64,000 bases of DNA from CAYUVA01 sp964448115 [NCBI: uncultured bacterium] (lineage in GTDB: Bacteria; CAYUVA01). How positions within the stretch are numbered: the first letter of the stretch is position 1; every line of letters starts with the position of its first letter. The translations under genes were made by a program, and so were the position numbers. Positions 8,688 through 21,046 of the stretch are shown here, one piece after another. The notes under the pieces were generated by a model. The model ran no database searches, was not told where the DNA came from, and saw only the letters and a program-made list of their open reading frames with translations. Location: the NCBI GenBank assembly GCA_964448115.1, contig CAYUVA010000011.1, positions 1 through 64,000 on the forward strand, in the 5' to 3' direction.

Positions 8688-11128
8688 GGTTTCCTTCTCG
8701 CCTGTATGATACATAGCGAATCAACTTCACGATTTATGGCAGCTTCCTTTACCATACCAGCAAATCTCAACTCCATGCTTTGAACCTTATGTTGAACTAA
8801 AACTTTTGTAGTCTTAATTGAATCATCCTCAAGCGTAACCGTCAATACAAGGGGTAGGGTAAAGGGCTTCTCCTGCAACTGGGTAATATGAAGCCGTATC
8901 CTGTCGCCTGCGATGGTAGTGTTTACATCGAAGATTGGAAGTTCGGATCGTTCCCACCATTGCTCGAAGAACCAGTGCATGTCATCGCTGCCGGTCATCT
9001 CTCTAAGCGTATTATCACCAATGACGCGCTCTGCGAACTGCTCGAAATCCCACAGGTTCATTGTATTGCCTTCCTTCGCGGCTTGCCTTCCCAGTATATT
9101 GAATCCCTTGATGCACTTGAAGAATAACTCATCGCCAAGCATAGTTTGCAGGGTGCGGAGAATCAGTATCCCCTTACATCGTACATACTCGATCCAGTGG
9201 TCTCGATCTTTTACTCTAAGTGGATGACTATTCAATGGAAGAGGATCCTTTAATTCACTTATATAATCGAGCGAGTTCTTCAACCTATCCGCATAAGCAT
9301 CTTGACTAAACTTCCTGGAATATTGCAGTCCATAGTAACTACGAATCATCTCTGCAAACATGGCATCCTCGACATTATGCCAGGGGAACCACTTGCCCCA
9401 CCATTGCCCGGCAAAGCGTTCAAAAGCAATCTGAAATCCCGATGAAACCGATTCCTTCTCCGAAAGCAGGTGCAAAATAGGATTCGACATGCATAGACTC
9501 CCACCAGGTTCGTTGAAGCTATAATTATCGATGGTATATCCCAGGAAAAGAGAATCATAAGGGAAAAGCCCGAAGTATTCCTCCTGAGCTAAAAGCAGCT
9601 CTTCAATACCGTGAAGTTCTGCCTTGAAACCTTTTTGCAGGGCTTCAAGGCTGAAGGAGATATTGCCATCGAGCAAGTGAAAGGAATCATGATAACCATA
9701 AGGTGCTCCCAGGAACCAATCAACAATCGCTACCTCAAACTGTTTTAGCTTATCCTGGTGTTCTGCACTCATATCAACAAATTCAGTAGGCTTGAGCGCG
9801 TAAAAAGGCAATCTCGGTGCATTGCTCAGGATATATTGCTTCTTGGTCGTGGGATAAAGATATATACTGGAGGGTTGGCTAGCGCGGGGAGTCCTGATGC
9901 GATAGATCATCTCATCATTTTGTTGGCTTGCTTCAATAATATTCGCTATCGGTATCATAGTAAGCGACTTTGGCGCTTTTATTACTATCTCTTGAGCATA
10001 TCGCCCATAGACTGATGTTTTTGGAAAAATGTGCCTGGGGATCTGGCAGTATCCATCGCTGAATGCTTCGAGCTTAAAGTCATCATATATGAATTGCAGG
10101 TAATCAGGTGCCGGATTATCTCCATCGAAGAAAATGATCCTGTAGAAGGCCGTATCCCCATAGGTAAGCTGATTATCCTTGTCATCGAGAACCAAAGGCT
10201 CACCATAGAAATTCATCTCCGTATAACCCTTATTATCAGTATCGCTGCTATGCTCAAGCATCAAGACATGGGATATCTTAGCTTTGTTAGATTGTTTAAT
10301 ATGTATCTCTGATGAAATCTGCTTTATATTCAATAAGTTAACCTGCTGTCGAGCACGCTCCCAAGAGGTCATTGACCGATAATCCTTTTCCTTATCAAAC
10401 ATGCTTATAATGCCCAGATCTGGCCATACTTTTCTTTGATCAAGGTTCGGCTTGCAGAGCATTATTTCCTGCGGGATACCATAGCTTTCGTTCCCATAAG
10501 AATACAGCAGTATCTCACCATTCGATTTCTCCTTGGGGAAGAAAACCTTGAATTCATTGTTCTTTTGCGGGATTCTAACCAGGCGTTTATCGCTTCCAGG
10601 AAATCTTATGGTCTCAGGATAGATGCCCAGTACCTTATCTGTAATGTTATTTACATCAATAACATCTTTATCCACCCTGGTTTTCTTCAGTTTCACGCCC
10701 ATGCTCAACCTACCGTAATCGCGCGGATTGCAAAGGATCGCAATCCATGCAGGCTTGAATTCAGGGGTTCGTGACCCAAGGTGTAACTCGGTTGATTTTG
10801 ACTCATATCCTGAGTGTGCGAAAAACTTAACCGCTAGATCCCCGATGAGAATAAGAAGCGGAACATCACTATTTTCAATGCTCAAAGTGATCCATTTGCC
10901 CTCAGTAATATTGATTAAAAGTGAATCCCATTTAAGGCTCGTCTCCTTGCACTGGTAGGACCGAATCTCAAGATTGGCAATATCAAACAGTCCAGGGATA
11001 TCGGAATAATCCGGTTGAGATAAGGTCTCGGCTGCCGATATCGAAAAAAAGACCATTAGAACCAGCCATAAACTAATCAACAAGGACAATCTCCATCTTT
11101 TGGCAAATCCAATACCCAAGATCATCAT
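8684..11128 (-). CDS. Exported M1-peptidase-like protein lacking the zinc-binding motif
   Basis: 814 residues with an N-terminal signal segment (LLISLWLVLMVFFSISAAE, about 15-34). The C-terminal half resembles the thermolysin-like domain of M1 aminopeptidases: the sequence around 569-580 (FERFAGQWWGKW) aligns with the HExxHQWWG helix, followed by a region resembling the NEGFA segment (NVEDAMFAEMI, 585-595) and by a late M1-like FFEQWWERSELPIF (720-733). Both zinc histidines are absent: ERFAG stands where HExxH should be, and no other HExxH occurs in the protein. The GxMEN exopeptidase loop is also degraded (GGSLCMSNP). It therefore looks like a catalytically dead member, perhaps binding peptides or acting as a scaffold. 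The N-terminal 400 residues are beta-rich and unrecognised. Its stop overlaps the start of the Mur ligase gene by 4 nt, so the two are translationally coupled. The gene next to it is separated by about 1 kb of non-coding DNA. Confidence 0.72.
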   Translation of the reverse strand: MMILGIGFAKRWRLSLLISLWLVLMVFFSISAAETLSQPDYSDIPGLFDIANLEIRSYQCKETSLKWDSLLINITEGKWITLSIENSDVPLLILIGDLAVKFFAHSGYESKSTELHLGSRTPEFKPAWIAILCNPRDYGRLSMGVKLKKTRVDKDVIDVNNITDKVLGIYPETIRFPGSDKRLVRIPQKNNEFKVFFPKEKSNGEILLYSYGNESYGIPQEIMLCKPNLDQRKVWPDLGIISMFDKEKDYRSMTSWERARQQVNLLNIKQISSEIHIKQSNKAKISHVLMLEHSSDTDNKGYTEMNFYGEPLVLDDKDNQLTYGDTAFYRIIFFDGDNPAPDYLQFIYDDFKLEAFSDGYCQIPRHIFPKTSVYGRYAQEIVIKAPKSLTMIPIANIIEASQQNDEMIYRIRTPRASQPSSIYLYPTTKKQYILSNAPRLPFYALKPTEFVDMSAEHQDKLKQFEVAIVDWFLGAPYGYHDSFHLLDGNISFSLEALQKGFKAELHGIEELLLAQEEYFGLFPYDSLFLGYTIDNYSFNEPGGSLCMSNPILHLLSEKESVSSGFQIAFERFAGQWWGKWFPWHNVEDAMFAEMIRSYYGLQYSRKFSQDAYADRLKNSLDYISELKDPLPLNSHPLRVKDRDHWIEYVRCKGILILRTLQTMLGDELFFKCIKGFNILGRQAAKEGNTMNLWDFEQFAERVIGDNTLREMTGSDDMHWFFEQWWERSELPIFDVNTTIAGDRIRLHITQLQEKPFTLPLVLTVTLEDDSIKTTKVLVQHKVQSMELRFAGMVKEAAINREVDSLCIIQARRKP

Positions 11129-11480
11129 GACTATAAACCCTCCTTTTTATATTGAGTTCTATCCATTTCGCTGAACCTGGAAGTTATCATTATTGCTCAA
11201 TGTTGTAAACACAAAAGAAGGGAGGGTTGTTTAATGAAATATTGAATGTCCATCGCTTTGGATGCCCAGAGATTTCTGGTTATAAAAGATAAGGTTATAT
11301 AACAAGGTTATGTCCGATAATATATATTATGTTAATAAATTTGGTGGGATTAAAAAGTTGGGTTGAGATTCGCTAGTTTGTGGCTTGCTCTCCCCTATTC
11401 TCGCTCAAGGAAAGGATCACCCAATCGCTTACCCTTTTGTCTCGGATAGGAGACGGTTGCGACTCGAATTTTGTTATCTT

Positions 11481-11560
11481 TCTGCCTTTGCGATTTTATA
11501 ATCATGGCATTTCGCACTCTTTATTCTTTGAGTCTTTGCGCCTTTGCGTGAACGTCTTTG
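11481..11560. repeat. CTTTGCG-type intergenic repeats, further copies
   Basis: The plus strand shows TGCCTTTGCGATTTTA at about 11483, AGTCTTTGCGCCTTTGCGTG at 11531-11550 and CGTCTTTGC at 11553. Together they form a degenerate tandem of CTTTGCG units similar to the copy near 1321. This is a low-complexity intergenic repeat, not coding: the ORFs across it have no family features. Confidence 0.45.
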
Positions 11561-11664
11561 CTTGAAGATCTGCGGCGTGTGGCGCAGATATTTGGAGGCG
11601 GCACCCCCCGAAGGCCGAGTTATAAGCAATGTTAAATAATATTAACCTATCCAAAACTTCAATT

Positions 11665-11785
11665 ATATCAATGAGTTATCCCCTCTGCGTGCCATTTTGG
11701 CACGATTATTTGGGGGTAAATTTGAAGGCATGAGGATCCTCGGAAGAAATTTTCAAGAAAAATATTCTTTAATATCAATGAGTTA
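11665..11785. repeat. 14-bp direct repeat ATATCAATGAGTTA, two copies
   Basis: Exact copies of ATATCAATGAGTTA lie at 11665-11678 and 11772-11785, 107 bp apart (about ten helical turns). Between them is a hairpin, CGTGCC-ATTTT-GGCACG (11688-11704). The spacing and the position in a putative origin region are suggestive of protein-binding sites, but with two copies this could be chance or an old duplication. Confidence 0.5.
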
Positions 11786-11890
11786 ATCTAAATAGACCAA
11801 TTAGAACCCCTCAATTTGGGCTTTTAAACTTGAGTCCGTTGATGTAGATTTGGAGAAAAACCACCTAATAAATCAAATAATTAAGTCAGA

Positions 11891-11906
11891 TGTTCCATGT
11901 GGAACA
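11891..11906. promoter_or_regulatory. parS-like palindrome
   Basis: TGTTCCATGTGGAACA, with A and T flanks that extend the symmetry to 18 bp; only the central TG is unpaired. It matches the widely conserved ParB-binding site TGTTTCACGTGAAACA at 13 of 16 positions, and the substitutions at positions 5 and 12 preserve symmetry. It lies 1.6 kb from dnaN, where chromosomal parS sites usually cluster. parA/parB are not in the window, so the assignment rests on sequence and position only. Confidence 0.5.
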
Positions 11907-12150
11907 TTAATCTTATTTTTGACAAAGCCCCTATTTGAGCGATCTAGTTTTTAAAAAAGGCAATGGCACTTGGATCCTCAAATTATACCCCCATGAATAT
12001 TAGCTTTAGGTGGTGGTTTATATGCACTATTCTGATATTTATTACGCAAAAACGCCCTACAAATATAATTTTGTATGCATAATTTGATTATTTGAACCAA
12101 GCTCAGTTATTTGTTGCTCTCGATATTTACCGGTGATTTTTAGGCTAATG

Positions 12151-13092
12151 CTAAAGATCGAACAGGTTGGTGCTAAGATACCTCTCGCCGTTGTCAGGGA
12201 GAATAACAACGATCAGCTTGCCCTCGTTTTCAGGTCTTTTTGCCACCTGTAAGGCAGCCCAGGCGGCGGCTCCGCTGGAGATTCCAACAAACAGCCCCTC
12301 CAAGCTGGTCAGTTTCCTGGCTGTATCCATTGCATCTCGGTCGGTTACTTGGATGATCTCGTCGATAAGATCCACCCTAAGAATATCGGGCACGAATCCT
12401 GCGCCGATCCCTTGTATCTTATGAGGTCCCTTTTTCCCTCCTGACAAGATTGGCGAGGATGCTGGCTCTACAGCAATTGCCTTGAATGATGGCTTGCGCT
12501 GTTTGATCACCCCTGCCACACCTGTGATTGTACCTCCAGTGCCAATGCCTGATACCAGGATATGGACCTTGCCATCTGTATCACGCCAGATCTCCTCAGC
12601 GGTCGTCTTTCTGTGAACCTCGACATTGGCGGGGTTCTTGAACTGCTGGGGCATGTAGTAGGTATCGCTTTGTTCGAGCAGTTCCTCAGCCTTGGCGACT
12701 GCTCCAGCCATGCCTTTATCGCCTGGAGTCAAGACCAGTTCCGCTCCGAACGCCTGAAGCAACTGCCTTCTCTCCATGGACATAGTGTCAGGCATGGTAA
12801 GAATGAGTTTATAGCCCTTAACCGCAGCCACGAAAGCCAATCCGATGCCCGTGTTTCCGGATGTTGGCTCTACTATGGTCATTCCAGGCTTGAGCAAGCC
12901 CTTTTTCTCCGCGTGCTCGATCATGGATAGAGCGATCCTGTCCTTGATGCTAGACAGTGGATTGAAGGATTCAAGCTTGGCTGCCACCGAAGCGACACAA
13001 CCTTGGGTTATCCTGTTGAGCCAGACCATTGGCGTATTGCCGATGGTTTTAGTGATGTCATCATGTATTTTGGGGAGATCGTGTTTCATCAT
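12151..13092 (-). CDS. cysK: Cysteine synthase (O-acetylserine sulfhydrylase)
   Basis: PLP enzyme that makes cysteine from O-acetylserine and sulfide. 313 residues, normal length. The substrate-binding [12 protein letters not shown] is near residue 16; the Schiff-base lysine is in NPLSSIKDR (about 49); the asparagine/substrate loop is [12 protein letters not shown] (about 70-81); the phosphate-binding [11 protein letters not shown] is near 180. Two adjacent ATG codons open the frame (13092 and 13089); the ribosome-binding GGAG is 4 nt from the first and 7 nt from the second, so the second may be used. The gene faces away from tRNA-Gly and dnaN. A CysM-type enzyme is possible but the motifs favour CysK. 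Confidence 0.93.
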   Translation of the reverse strand: MMKHDLPKIHDDITKTIGNTPMVWLNRITQGCVASVAAKLESFNPLSSIKDRIALSMIEHAEKKGLLKPGMTIVEPTSGNTGIGLAFVAAVKGYKLILTMPDTMSMERRQLLQAFGAELVLTPGDKGMAGAVAKAEELLEQSDTYYMPQQFKNPANVEVHRKTTAEEIWRDTDGKVHILVSGIGTGGTITGVAGVIKQRKPSFKAIAVEPASSPILSGGKKGPHKIQGIGAGFVPDILRVDLIDEIIQVTDRDAMDTARKLTSLEGLFVGISSGAAAWAALQVAKRPENEGKLIVVILPDNGERYLSTNLFDL

Positions 13093-13226
13093 TATACTCC
13101 ATTTGCATGTTCAAGTATTAAAAACAACTCCACCATGCATTTATTCCCCGTCAGCGCTCTTGAAAAGCTCATTTGCATCTATCAAGTCCATTGATCCAAC
13201 ACGATGACCAAGCTTCAATTCGGCTC

Positions 13227-13254
13227 TTGACAGCGAGCAAAAAAGTCATATAAT
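13227..13254 (+). promoter_or_regulatory. Sigma70-type promoter of tRNA-Gly
   Basis: TTGACA (13227-13232), a 16-bp spacer containing an A-rich stretch, then TATAAT (13249-13254). Both hexamers match consensus exactly. The tRNA begins 15 bp after the -10, so transcription would start about eight bases before the mature 5' end, which fits a stable-RNA promoter. Confidence 0.8.
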
Positions 13255-13268
13255 TATCATCGTAGGCT

Positions 13269-13341
13269 GCGGGAATAGCTCAGTTGGTAGAGCAATACCT
13301 TGCCAAGGTATGGGTCGCGGGTTCGAGTCCCGTTTCCCGCT
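13269..13341 (+). tRNA. tRNA-Gly (anticodon GCC)
   Basis: The 73-nt cloverleaf can be drawn fully. The acceptor stem GCGGGAA pairs with TTCCCGC, the D arm is GCTC-AGTTGGTA-GAGC, the anticodon arm is ATACC-TTGCCAA-GGTAT with GCC in the loop, and the T arm is GCGGG-TTCGAGT-CCCGT. The discriminator base is T, as usual for glycine tRNAs. CCA is not encoded. A perfect promoter lies directly upstream and dnaN follows. Confidence 0.97.
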
Positions 13342-13440
13342 TTTAAGGTATTAGGAACGGCTGCTAAATAAGCGAAATTAAATGGTAATTGCCCTATCAT
13401 TGGAGCTTTTTTCTTGTCTTTCAAGGTGCTATTGATATTC

Positions 13441-13469
13441 TTGTCAATGTTCGTATATTCTGTTACCAT
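13441..13469 (+). promoter_or_regulatory. Probable dnaN promoter
   Basis: TTGTCA (13441-13446), 17-bp spacer, TACCAT (13464-13469). It is the best sigma70-like pair in the 184-bp gap between tRNA-Gly and dnaN, about 57 bp ahead of the start codon. The -10 is only 4 of 6, so readthrough from the strong tRNA promoter is an alternative; I see no terminator after the tRNA. Confidence 0.35.
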
Positions 13470-13525
13470 CAGGATACTCTAATGAGTTAGGAATAACTAA
13501 TCTTTTAGACAAAAGAGGTGCTGAT

Positions 13526-14728
13526 ATGGAGTTTAAGATCGATCGAGACATTTTGTTGGATGGGATAACGAGCGTCCATCATGTCATCGAGAAGATATCC
13601 TCTCGCCCCATCCTGTCCAATATTTATATCGAAGCCAAGGATGGCAAACTGGAGCTAATGAGCACGGATATCAATATCGCAGCCCGAAACTTCGTTCCTG
13701 CTGAGATAATCGTGCCCGGCGCCATCACTACTAATGCACGCAAGTTGATGGAGATCCTTGAAAACATGCCCCAATCCGAGGTTCACTGCACGGTAGATGA
13801 AAACTTGTGGGTCAATCTTACCTGTAGAAAAACCGAGTTCCATATCGCTGGCATGGATGCGGCTGAATTCCCTGATTTCCCTGAGTTCCCCATCAGCGAT
13901 GATGAAATGATGGTGCTGCCCCGGGAGGCTTTGCTTGACCTGATCGACAGAACCAGTTTTGCCATCTCGGTTGATCCCCTAAGACCGATTCTCTGCTCTA
14001 CTAAGATAAATGCATCGAACAATCGAATAACGGCAGTAGTAACCGATGGATATCGATTAGCACACTGCACTCACTTGATCGACGATAATCTTGATTTCTC
14101 GGTTCTCATTCCATCCAAGGTAACCAAGATGCTCCAAAAGGTGCTTCCCAATGCAGAGGAGGAACTACTTTTTTACCAAGAGGCGGATCATATCTATTTC
14201 AAGTGCGAGGAATTCAGCGCCTTCTCCAGACAGTTCACCGGACAATATCCCAACTATGAATCGGTCTTTCCCAAAGATTATGCAATCATAGTACAATTTG
14301 AGAAAGAAGAGGTGCAGAAGGTTATGAAGAGGATGTCGCTCATCGCTTCCGAGAGCACCTTTGGCGTACTTGTGGAATCACGGGACAACATGATGTATTT
14401 CTATACTGAGAACCCGGTACTCGGAGATGCAAGGGATGAAATAGCGATCCAAAAGCAGGGACCTGATTTTATATTGGCATACAATCCCAAGTTATTCAAC
14501 GATATCCTGGCAGCGGTTAAGGGCGATAGAATTTATATGAAACTAGACTCCCCCCCCAAGGCTGCTATCTTCACCAGCGATGAGGATGAAAACTTCTTCG
14601 GTCTGCTGATGCCTTTAAGGGAAGTAAATCCAGAGGTCGAAAGCGTTGTAGATCGATTCGAGTCCGAACAAAGCCAAGATGATAATAACCAGGTTCAAGA
14701 CCCATCAGAAGAAGGTGAAGAATCTTAG
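13526..14728 (+). CDS. dnaN: DNA polymerase III beta sliding clamp
   Basis: Ring-shaped processivity factor of the replicative polymerase. 400 residues, against about 366-380 usually. The start ATG follows AGAGGTG at a good distance. Family features: FKIDRDILLDGI at the N-terminus, SRPILSNIYIEA (about 27-38), PLRPILCSTKI (about 150-160), VTDGYRLAHC, and the closing LLMPLREVNP block, which corresponds to the usual C-terminal MPMR/L motif. After that block come about 30 extra residues, strongly acidic and glutamine-rich (VDRFESEQSQDD... EEGEES), not part of the ring fold. recF follows after 61 bp. The gene is the first of the dnaN-recF-gyrB set. Confidence 0.96.
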   Translation: MEFKIDRDILLDGITSVHHVIEKISSRPILSNIYIEAKDGKLELMSTDINIAARNFVPAEIIVPGAITTNARKLMEILENMPQSEVHCTVDENLWVNLTCRKTEFHIAGMDAAEFPDFPEFPISDDEMMVLPREALLDLIDRTSFAISVDPLRPILCSTKINASNNRITAVVTDGYRLAHCTHLIDDNLDFSVLIPSKVTKMLQKVLPNAEEELLFYQEADHIYFKCEEFSAFSRQFTGQYPNYESVFPKDYAIIVQFEKEEVQKVMKRMSLIASESTFGVLVESRDNMMYFYTENPVLGDARDEIAIQKQGPDFILAYNPKLFNDILAAVKGDRIYMKLDSPPKAAIFTSDEDENFFGLLMPLREVNPEVESVVDRFESEQSQDDNNQVQDPSEEGEES

Positions 14729-14789
14729 TTTATAGCTAGCGCCCTCTTAACTGCTGCTAATATAACCTTACAACCATAAACATAAATAC

Positions 14790-18375
<3,586 letters not shown>

Positions 18376-18472
18376 GCTATATCATCATAGGATTTGTTGC
18401 CGTAATTGCTTATCCTTGTTAACTTGAGCAGGGTATGAGTAACCATACACAATAATGAGCAAAGGGAATATC

Positions 18473-19450
18473 ATGTTTGAAACCAAGATAACTGAGATGC
18501 TCGGCATCGAGTACCCCATCATTCTCGGCGGTATGATGTGGCTTGGCAGAGCCGGGCTGGCTGCCGCTGTATCTGAGGCTGGCGGATTTGGCATCATCAC
18601 CGCGCTATCTACCCCCAGGCTGAGTGAGCTGAAAGACGAGATGCGCAGGGTGAAAGACCTTACCGATAAGCCCTTCGGGGTGAATGTCTCCATGCTGCCA
18701 GTGCTTACACCCGGTGATATGACCGATAAGATAATTGATGTTATCTGCGATGAGGGGTGTGCTGCCATAGAGACCGCAGGACGCAGTCCGCAACCTTATG
18801 TAAAAAAGATACATAGCGCTGGCATAAAGCTCATACACAAGGTCCCTGCAATAAGGTATGCACAGAAAGCCGAATCTGTCGGCGTTGATGCAGTAACCAT
18901 AGTCGGCTTCGAGTGCGGTGGGCATCCTGGAATGGACGATGTTACCAGCCTCATCCTCATACCATTGGCGGCGGATAAGTTGAAGATCCCGGTGATTGCT
19001 GCTGGCGGCTTCGGAGATGGTCGCGGGCTGGTAACAGCACTTGCATTGGGTGCTGATGCGGTTCTGATGGGCACCAGGTTCGTTGCGACTAAAGAGTGCA
19101 TAGCCCATCCCGGTTTCAAGCAATGGCTGCTTCGGATGAGGGAGACCGATACGATGATAATAGAGCGCTCCATCAGGAATGCCTGCCGGGTGGCGAGAAA
19201 CAAGGCGGCTGAGGAGGTGCTCGAAATGGAGAATAAAGGCGCCACCCTGGAGGAATTGCTCACAGTTATGGGGGGAACACTGGGAAGGAAGGCTTATATC
19301 GATGGCGAGCTTGATGCCGGGGTGGTCTCCATCGGGCAGATAGTCGGCATGATCGATGATATTCCAACTGTAAAAGAGCTTTTCGAGCGCATCATCTCCC
19401 AGGCTAAAGAAACCATTCATCGACTTGATATAATACTGGGCGACAACTGA
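18473..19450 (+). CDS. Nitronate monooxygenase / FabK-like FMN oxidoreductase
   Basis: TIM-barrel flavoprotein of the 2-nitropropane dioxygenase family: either a nitronate monooxygenase or an enoyl-ACP reductase II-like enzyme. 325 residues from the ATG at 18473, which has AAAGGGAA at 5-6 nt; an in-frame ATG six codons earlier lacks a ribosome-binding site. N-terminal LGIEYPIILGGMMWLG corresponds to the FMN-binding PIxxGGM; AAAVSEAGGFGIIT follows; FGVNVSML is a strand; the catalytic-type histidine is in ECGGHPGMDD (about 144-153 from this start); the phosphate-binding PVIAAGGFGDGRG and ALALGADAVLMGTRFVAT are clear. The aldehyde dehydrogenase gene starts 21 nt downstream, so the two probably form an operon. 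Substrate unknown. Confidence 0.88.
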   Translation: MFETKITEMLGIEYPIILGGMMWLGRAGLAAAVSEAGGFGIITALSTPRLSELKDEMRRVKDLTDKPFGVNVSMLPVLTPGDMTDKIIDVICDEGCAAIETAGRSPQPYVKKIHSAGIKLIHKVPAIRYAQKAESVGVDAVTIVGFECGGHPGMDDVTSLILIPLAADKLKIPVIAAGGFGDGRGLVTALALGADAVLMGTRFVATKECIAHPGFKQWLLRMRETDTMIIERSIRNACRVARNKAAEEVLEMENKGATLEELLTVMGGTLGRKAYIDGELDAGVVSIGQIVGMIDDIPTVKELFERIISQAKETIHRLDIILGDN

Positions 19451-19471
19451 TAGGATCAGGGGGGATATAGA

Positions 19472-20899
19472 ATGGAAGAATACAAGCTGCTGATAGACGG
19501 AAAAGAGGTTGACTGTAATACGGTCAAGGTCATTAACAGCCCTTATGATGGCAAGGGTATTGCTGCAGTTCACTTTGGTGGCTCAGAGAAGTTGGCATTA
19601 TCGGTAAAATCGGCACAACAAGCATTCGATGTCACCCGAAGGTTACCGGTATATAAAAGAGTTGAAATACTGACCAGGGCAGCGGATCTGCTTGAGCAAA
19701 AACAGGGCGAGCTGGCTGATATAATCTGCGCTGAGGCTGGTAAGCCGATAACTTATGCCAAGGGCGAGGCAGCCAGGGCAGTGGATACCTTCCGGGCGAC
19801 TGCGGATATACTAAAATCAGGAGCCGGCGAGCTGGTGCCCATTGACTCGGTTGCAGCCGGCGAGGGTCGCTATGGATTGGTGCGTCGCTTTCCAATAGGA
19901 CCCATAGCTGCCATTTCGCCGTTCAACTTCCCGTTGAACCTGGTCTGCCATAAAGTGGCGCCTGCAATCGCTGCCGGCAATACGATCGTGCTCAAGCCGG
20001 CATCGCAAACCCCGATCAGCGCCCTTAAACTGGGACAGATCATCCATGAGGCAGGCTATCCAGCAGGCGGGATCAATGTCATCCCCTGTCCCGGCTCGGT
20101 TGCCGAGGATTTGACCGTAGATCCCCTGGTCAGGGCTATCACCTTCACAGGCAGTGCAGAGATCGGCTGGAGATTGAAGCAAAAGGCATATAAAAAGAAG
20201 GTTACCCTGGAGCTTGGCGGAAACGCAGCGGTTCTGGTCGATAAGGATATCGATCCCGGCAAGATTGCAAAGCGGCTGGTCATCGGCTCTTTTGCTTATT
20301 CGGGTCAAATCTGCATCTCCATACAGCGTATATATATCGAAAAGCCCTTGTATCAACGATTCGTGGAAGTTTTTCTTGATGCAGTGAGAGAATATGGCAT
20401 ATCTGGCGATCCTAGAGAAGAGAATGTAGTCGCCGGACCCATGATCAGCTCCGACGATGCGGATCGCGTGCAAAGTTGGGTTCAAGAGGCGCTGGATAAC
20501 GGTGCAAGGCTGCTTTGCGGTAACCAGCGGGATAACCAGGTCATCTCGCCAGTGGTCCTGGATAATGTCGATCCCAAGGACAAGGTATCCTGGCAGGAGG
20601 TCTTTGGTCCCGTGGTGGTGCTGGATAGCTTCGAGACCTGGGATGAGGGGATCGCCAAGGTCAACGACTCGATATTCGGCTTGCAGGCTGGTGTCTATAC
20701 GAATGATATTGCTCGCTTAATGCAAGCCTTTGAGAGGATCGAGGTCGGTGGTGTGATCCACAACGATTATCCGACCTTTCGGGTCGATCTGATGCCCTAT
20801 GGCGGAGTCAAGGAATCCGGCTTCGGCAGGGAGGGACCCCGCTATGCCTACCAGGAGATGACCGAGCAGAGGCTGCTGGTGCTAAAGCCAAATCAATAA
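19472..20899 (+). CDS. NAD(P)-dependent aldehyde dehydrogenase
   Basis: Oxidises an aldehyde to the acid. 475 residues, normal for the superfamily. Conserved points: FPIGPIAAISPFNFPLNL (about 139-156, containing the catalytic Asn), the cofactor lysine in LKPASQTP, ITFTGSAEIGWRLK, the general base Glu in LELGGNA (about 248), the catalytic Cys in SGQICISIQRI (about 277-287), EVFGPVVVLDSF and PYGGVKESGFGREG. The SGQICISIQRIYI pattern is closest to the lactaldehyde or non-phosphorylating glyceraldehyde-3-phosphate dehydrogenase branch, but the substrate cannot be fixed from sequence. It follows the FMN oxidoreductase by 21 nt with a G-rich ribosome-binding site (CAGGGGGGATATAG). Confidence 0.93.
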   Translation: MEEYKLLIDGKEVDCNTVKVINSPYDGKGIAAVHFGGSEKLALSVKSAQQAFDVTRRLPVYKRVEILTRAADLLEQKQGELADIICAEAGKPITYAKGEAARAVDTFRATADILKSGAGELVPIDSVAAGEGRYGLVRRFPIGPIAAISPFNFPLNLVCHKVAPAIAAGNTIVLKPASQTPISALKLGQIIHEAGYPAGGINVIPCPGSVAEDLTVDPLVRAITFTGSAEIGWRLKQKAYKKKVTLELGGNAAVLVDKDIDPGKIAKRLVIGSFAYSGQICISIQRIYIEKPLYQRFVEVFLDAVREYGISGDPREENVVAGPMISSDDADRVQSWVQEALDNGARLLCGNQRDNQVISPVVLDNVDPKDKVSWQEVFGPVVVLDSFETWDEGIAKVNDSIFGLQAGVYTNDIARLMQAFERIEVGGVIHNDYPTFRVDLMPYGGVKESGFGREGPRYAYQEMTEQRLLVLKPNQ

Positions 20900-20914
20900 A
20901 TCTTTTATTTTCAC

Positions 20915-20943
20915 TTGACAATAGCTATTAACATTTTTATATA
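20915..20943 (+). promoter_or_regulatory. Sigma70-type promoter upstream of the FHA-cyclase gene
   Basis: TTGACA (20915-20920), 17-bp spacer, TATATA (20938-20943); a shifted TATAAT at 20940-20945 would give a 19-bp spacer. The region is very AT-rich. A second, weaker pair (TTGACT 21008-21013, 17 bp, TAAACT 21031-21036) sits just before the start codon. Confidence 0.55.
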
Positions 20944-21046
20944 ATATAAAAGTGGGAATAGAGGAATTATCTAAAATAAAATGGGCATCATCAAGCCTTA
21001 AAATAACTTGACTATGTTACGATACTAACATAAACTTATAAGGACA

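Larger units (their letters stand above)
11129..12150. other. Gene-free AT-rich region, candidate replication-origin neighbourhood
   Basis: About 1 kb without a credible gene on either strand. It is rich in A/T runs (for example 11281-11345 and 11990-12110) and contains a parS-like palindrome (11891-11906), a 14-bp direct repeat (11665 and 11772), a small hairpin and CTTTGCG-type repeats. All genes to the left are on the minus strand, and dnaN-recF-gyrB and the following 14 genes are on the plus strand, so transcription diverges around it as at many bacterial origins. I found no canonical DnaA box (TTATNCACA) inside; TTATCCCCT at 11676 is only a poor match. dnaA is not in the window. The origin call is inference. 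Confidence 0.4.

Noticed and set aside
11380-11565. 61-residue plus-strand ORF in the origin-like gap
   Set aside because: It runs over the CTTTGCG repeats, has no ribosome-binding site and shows no coding character.
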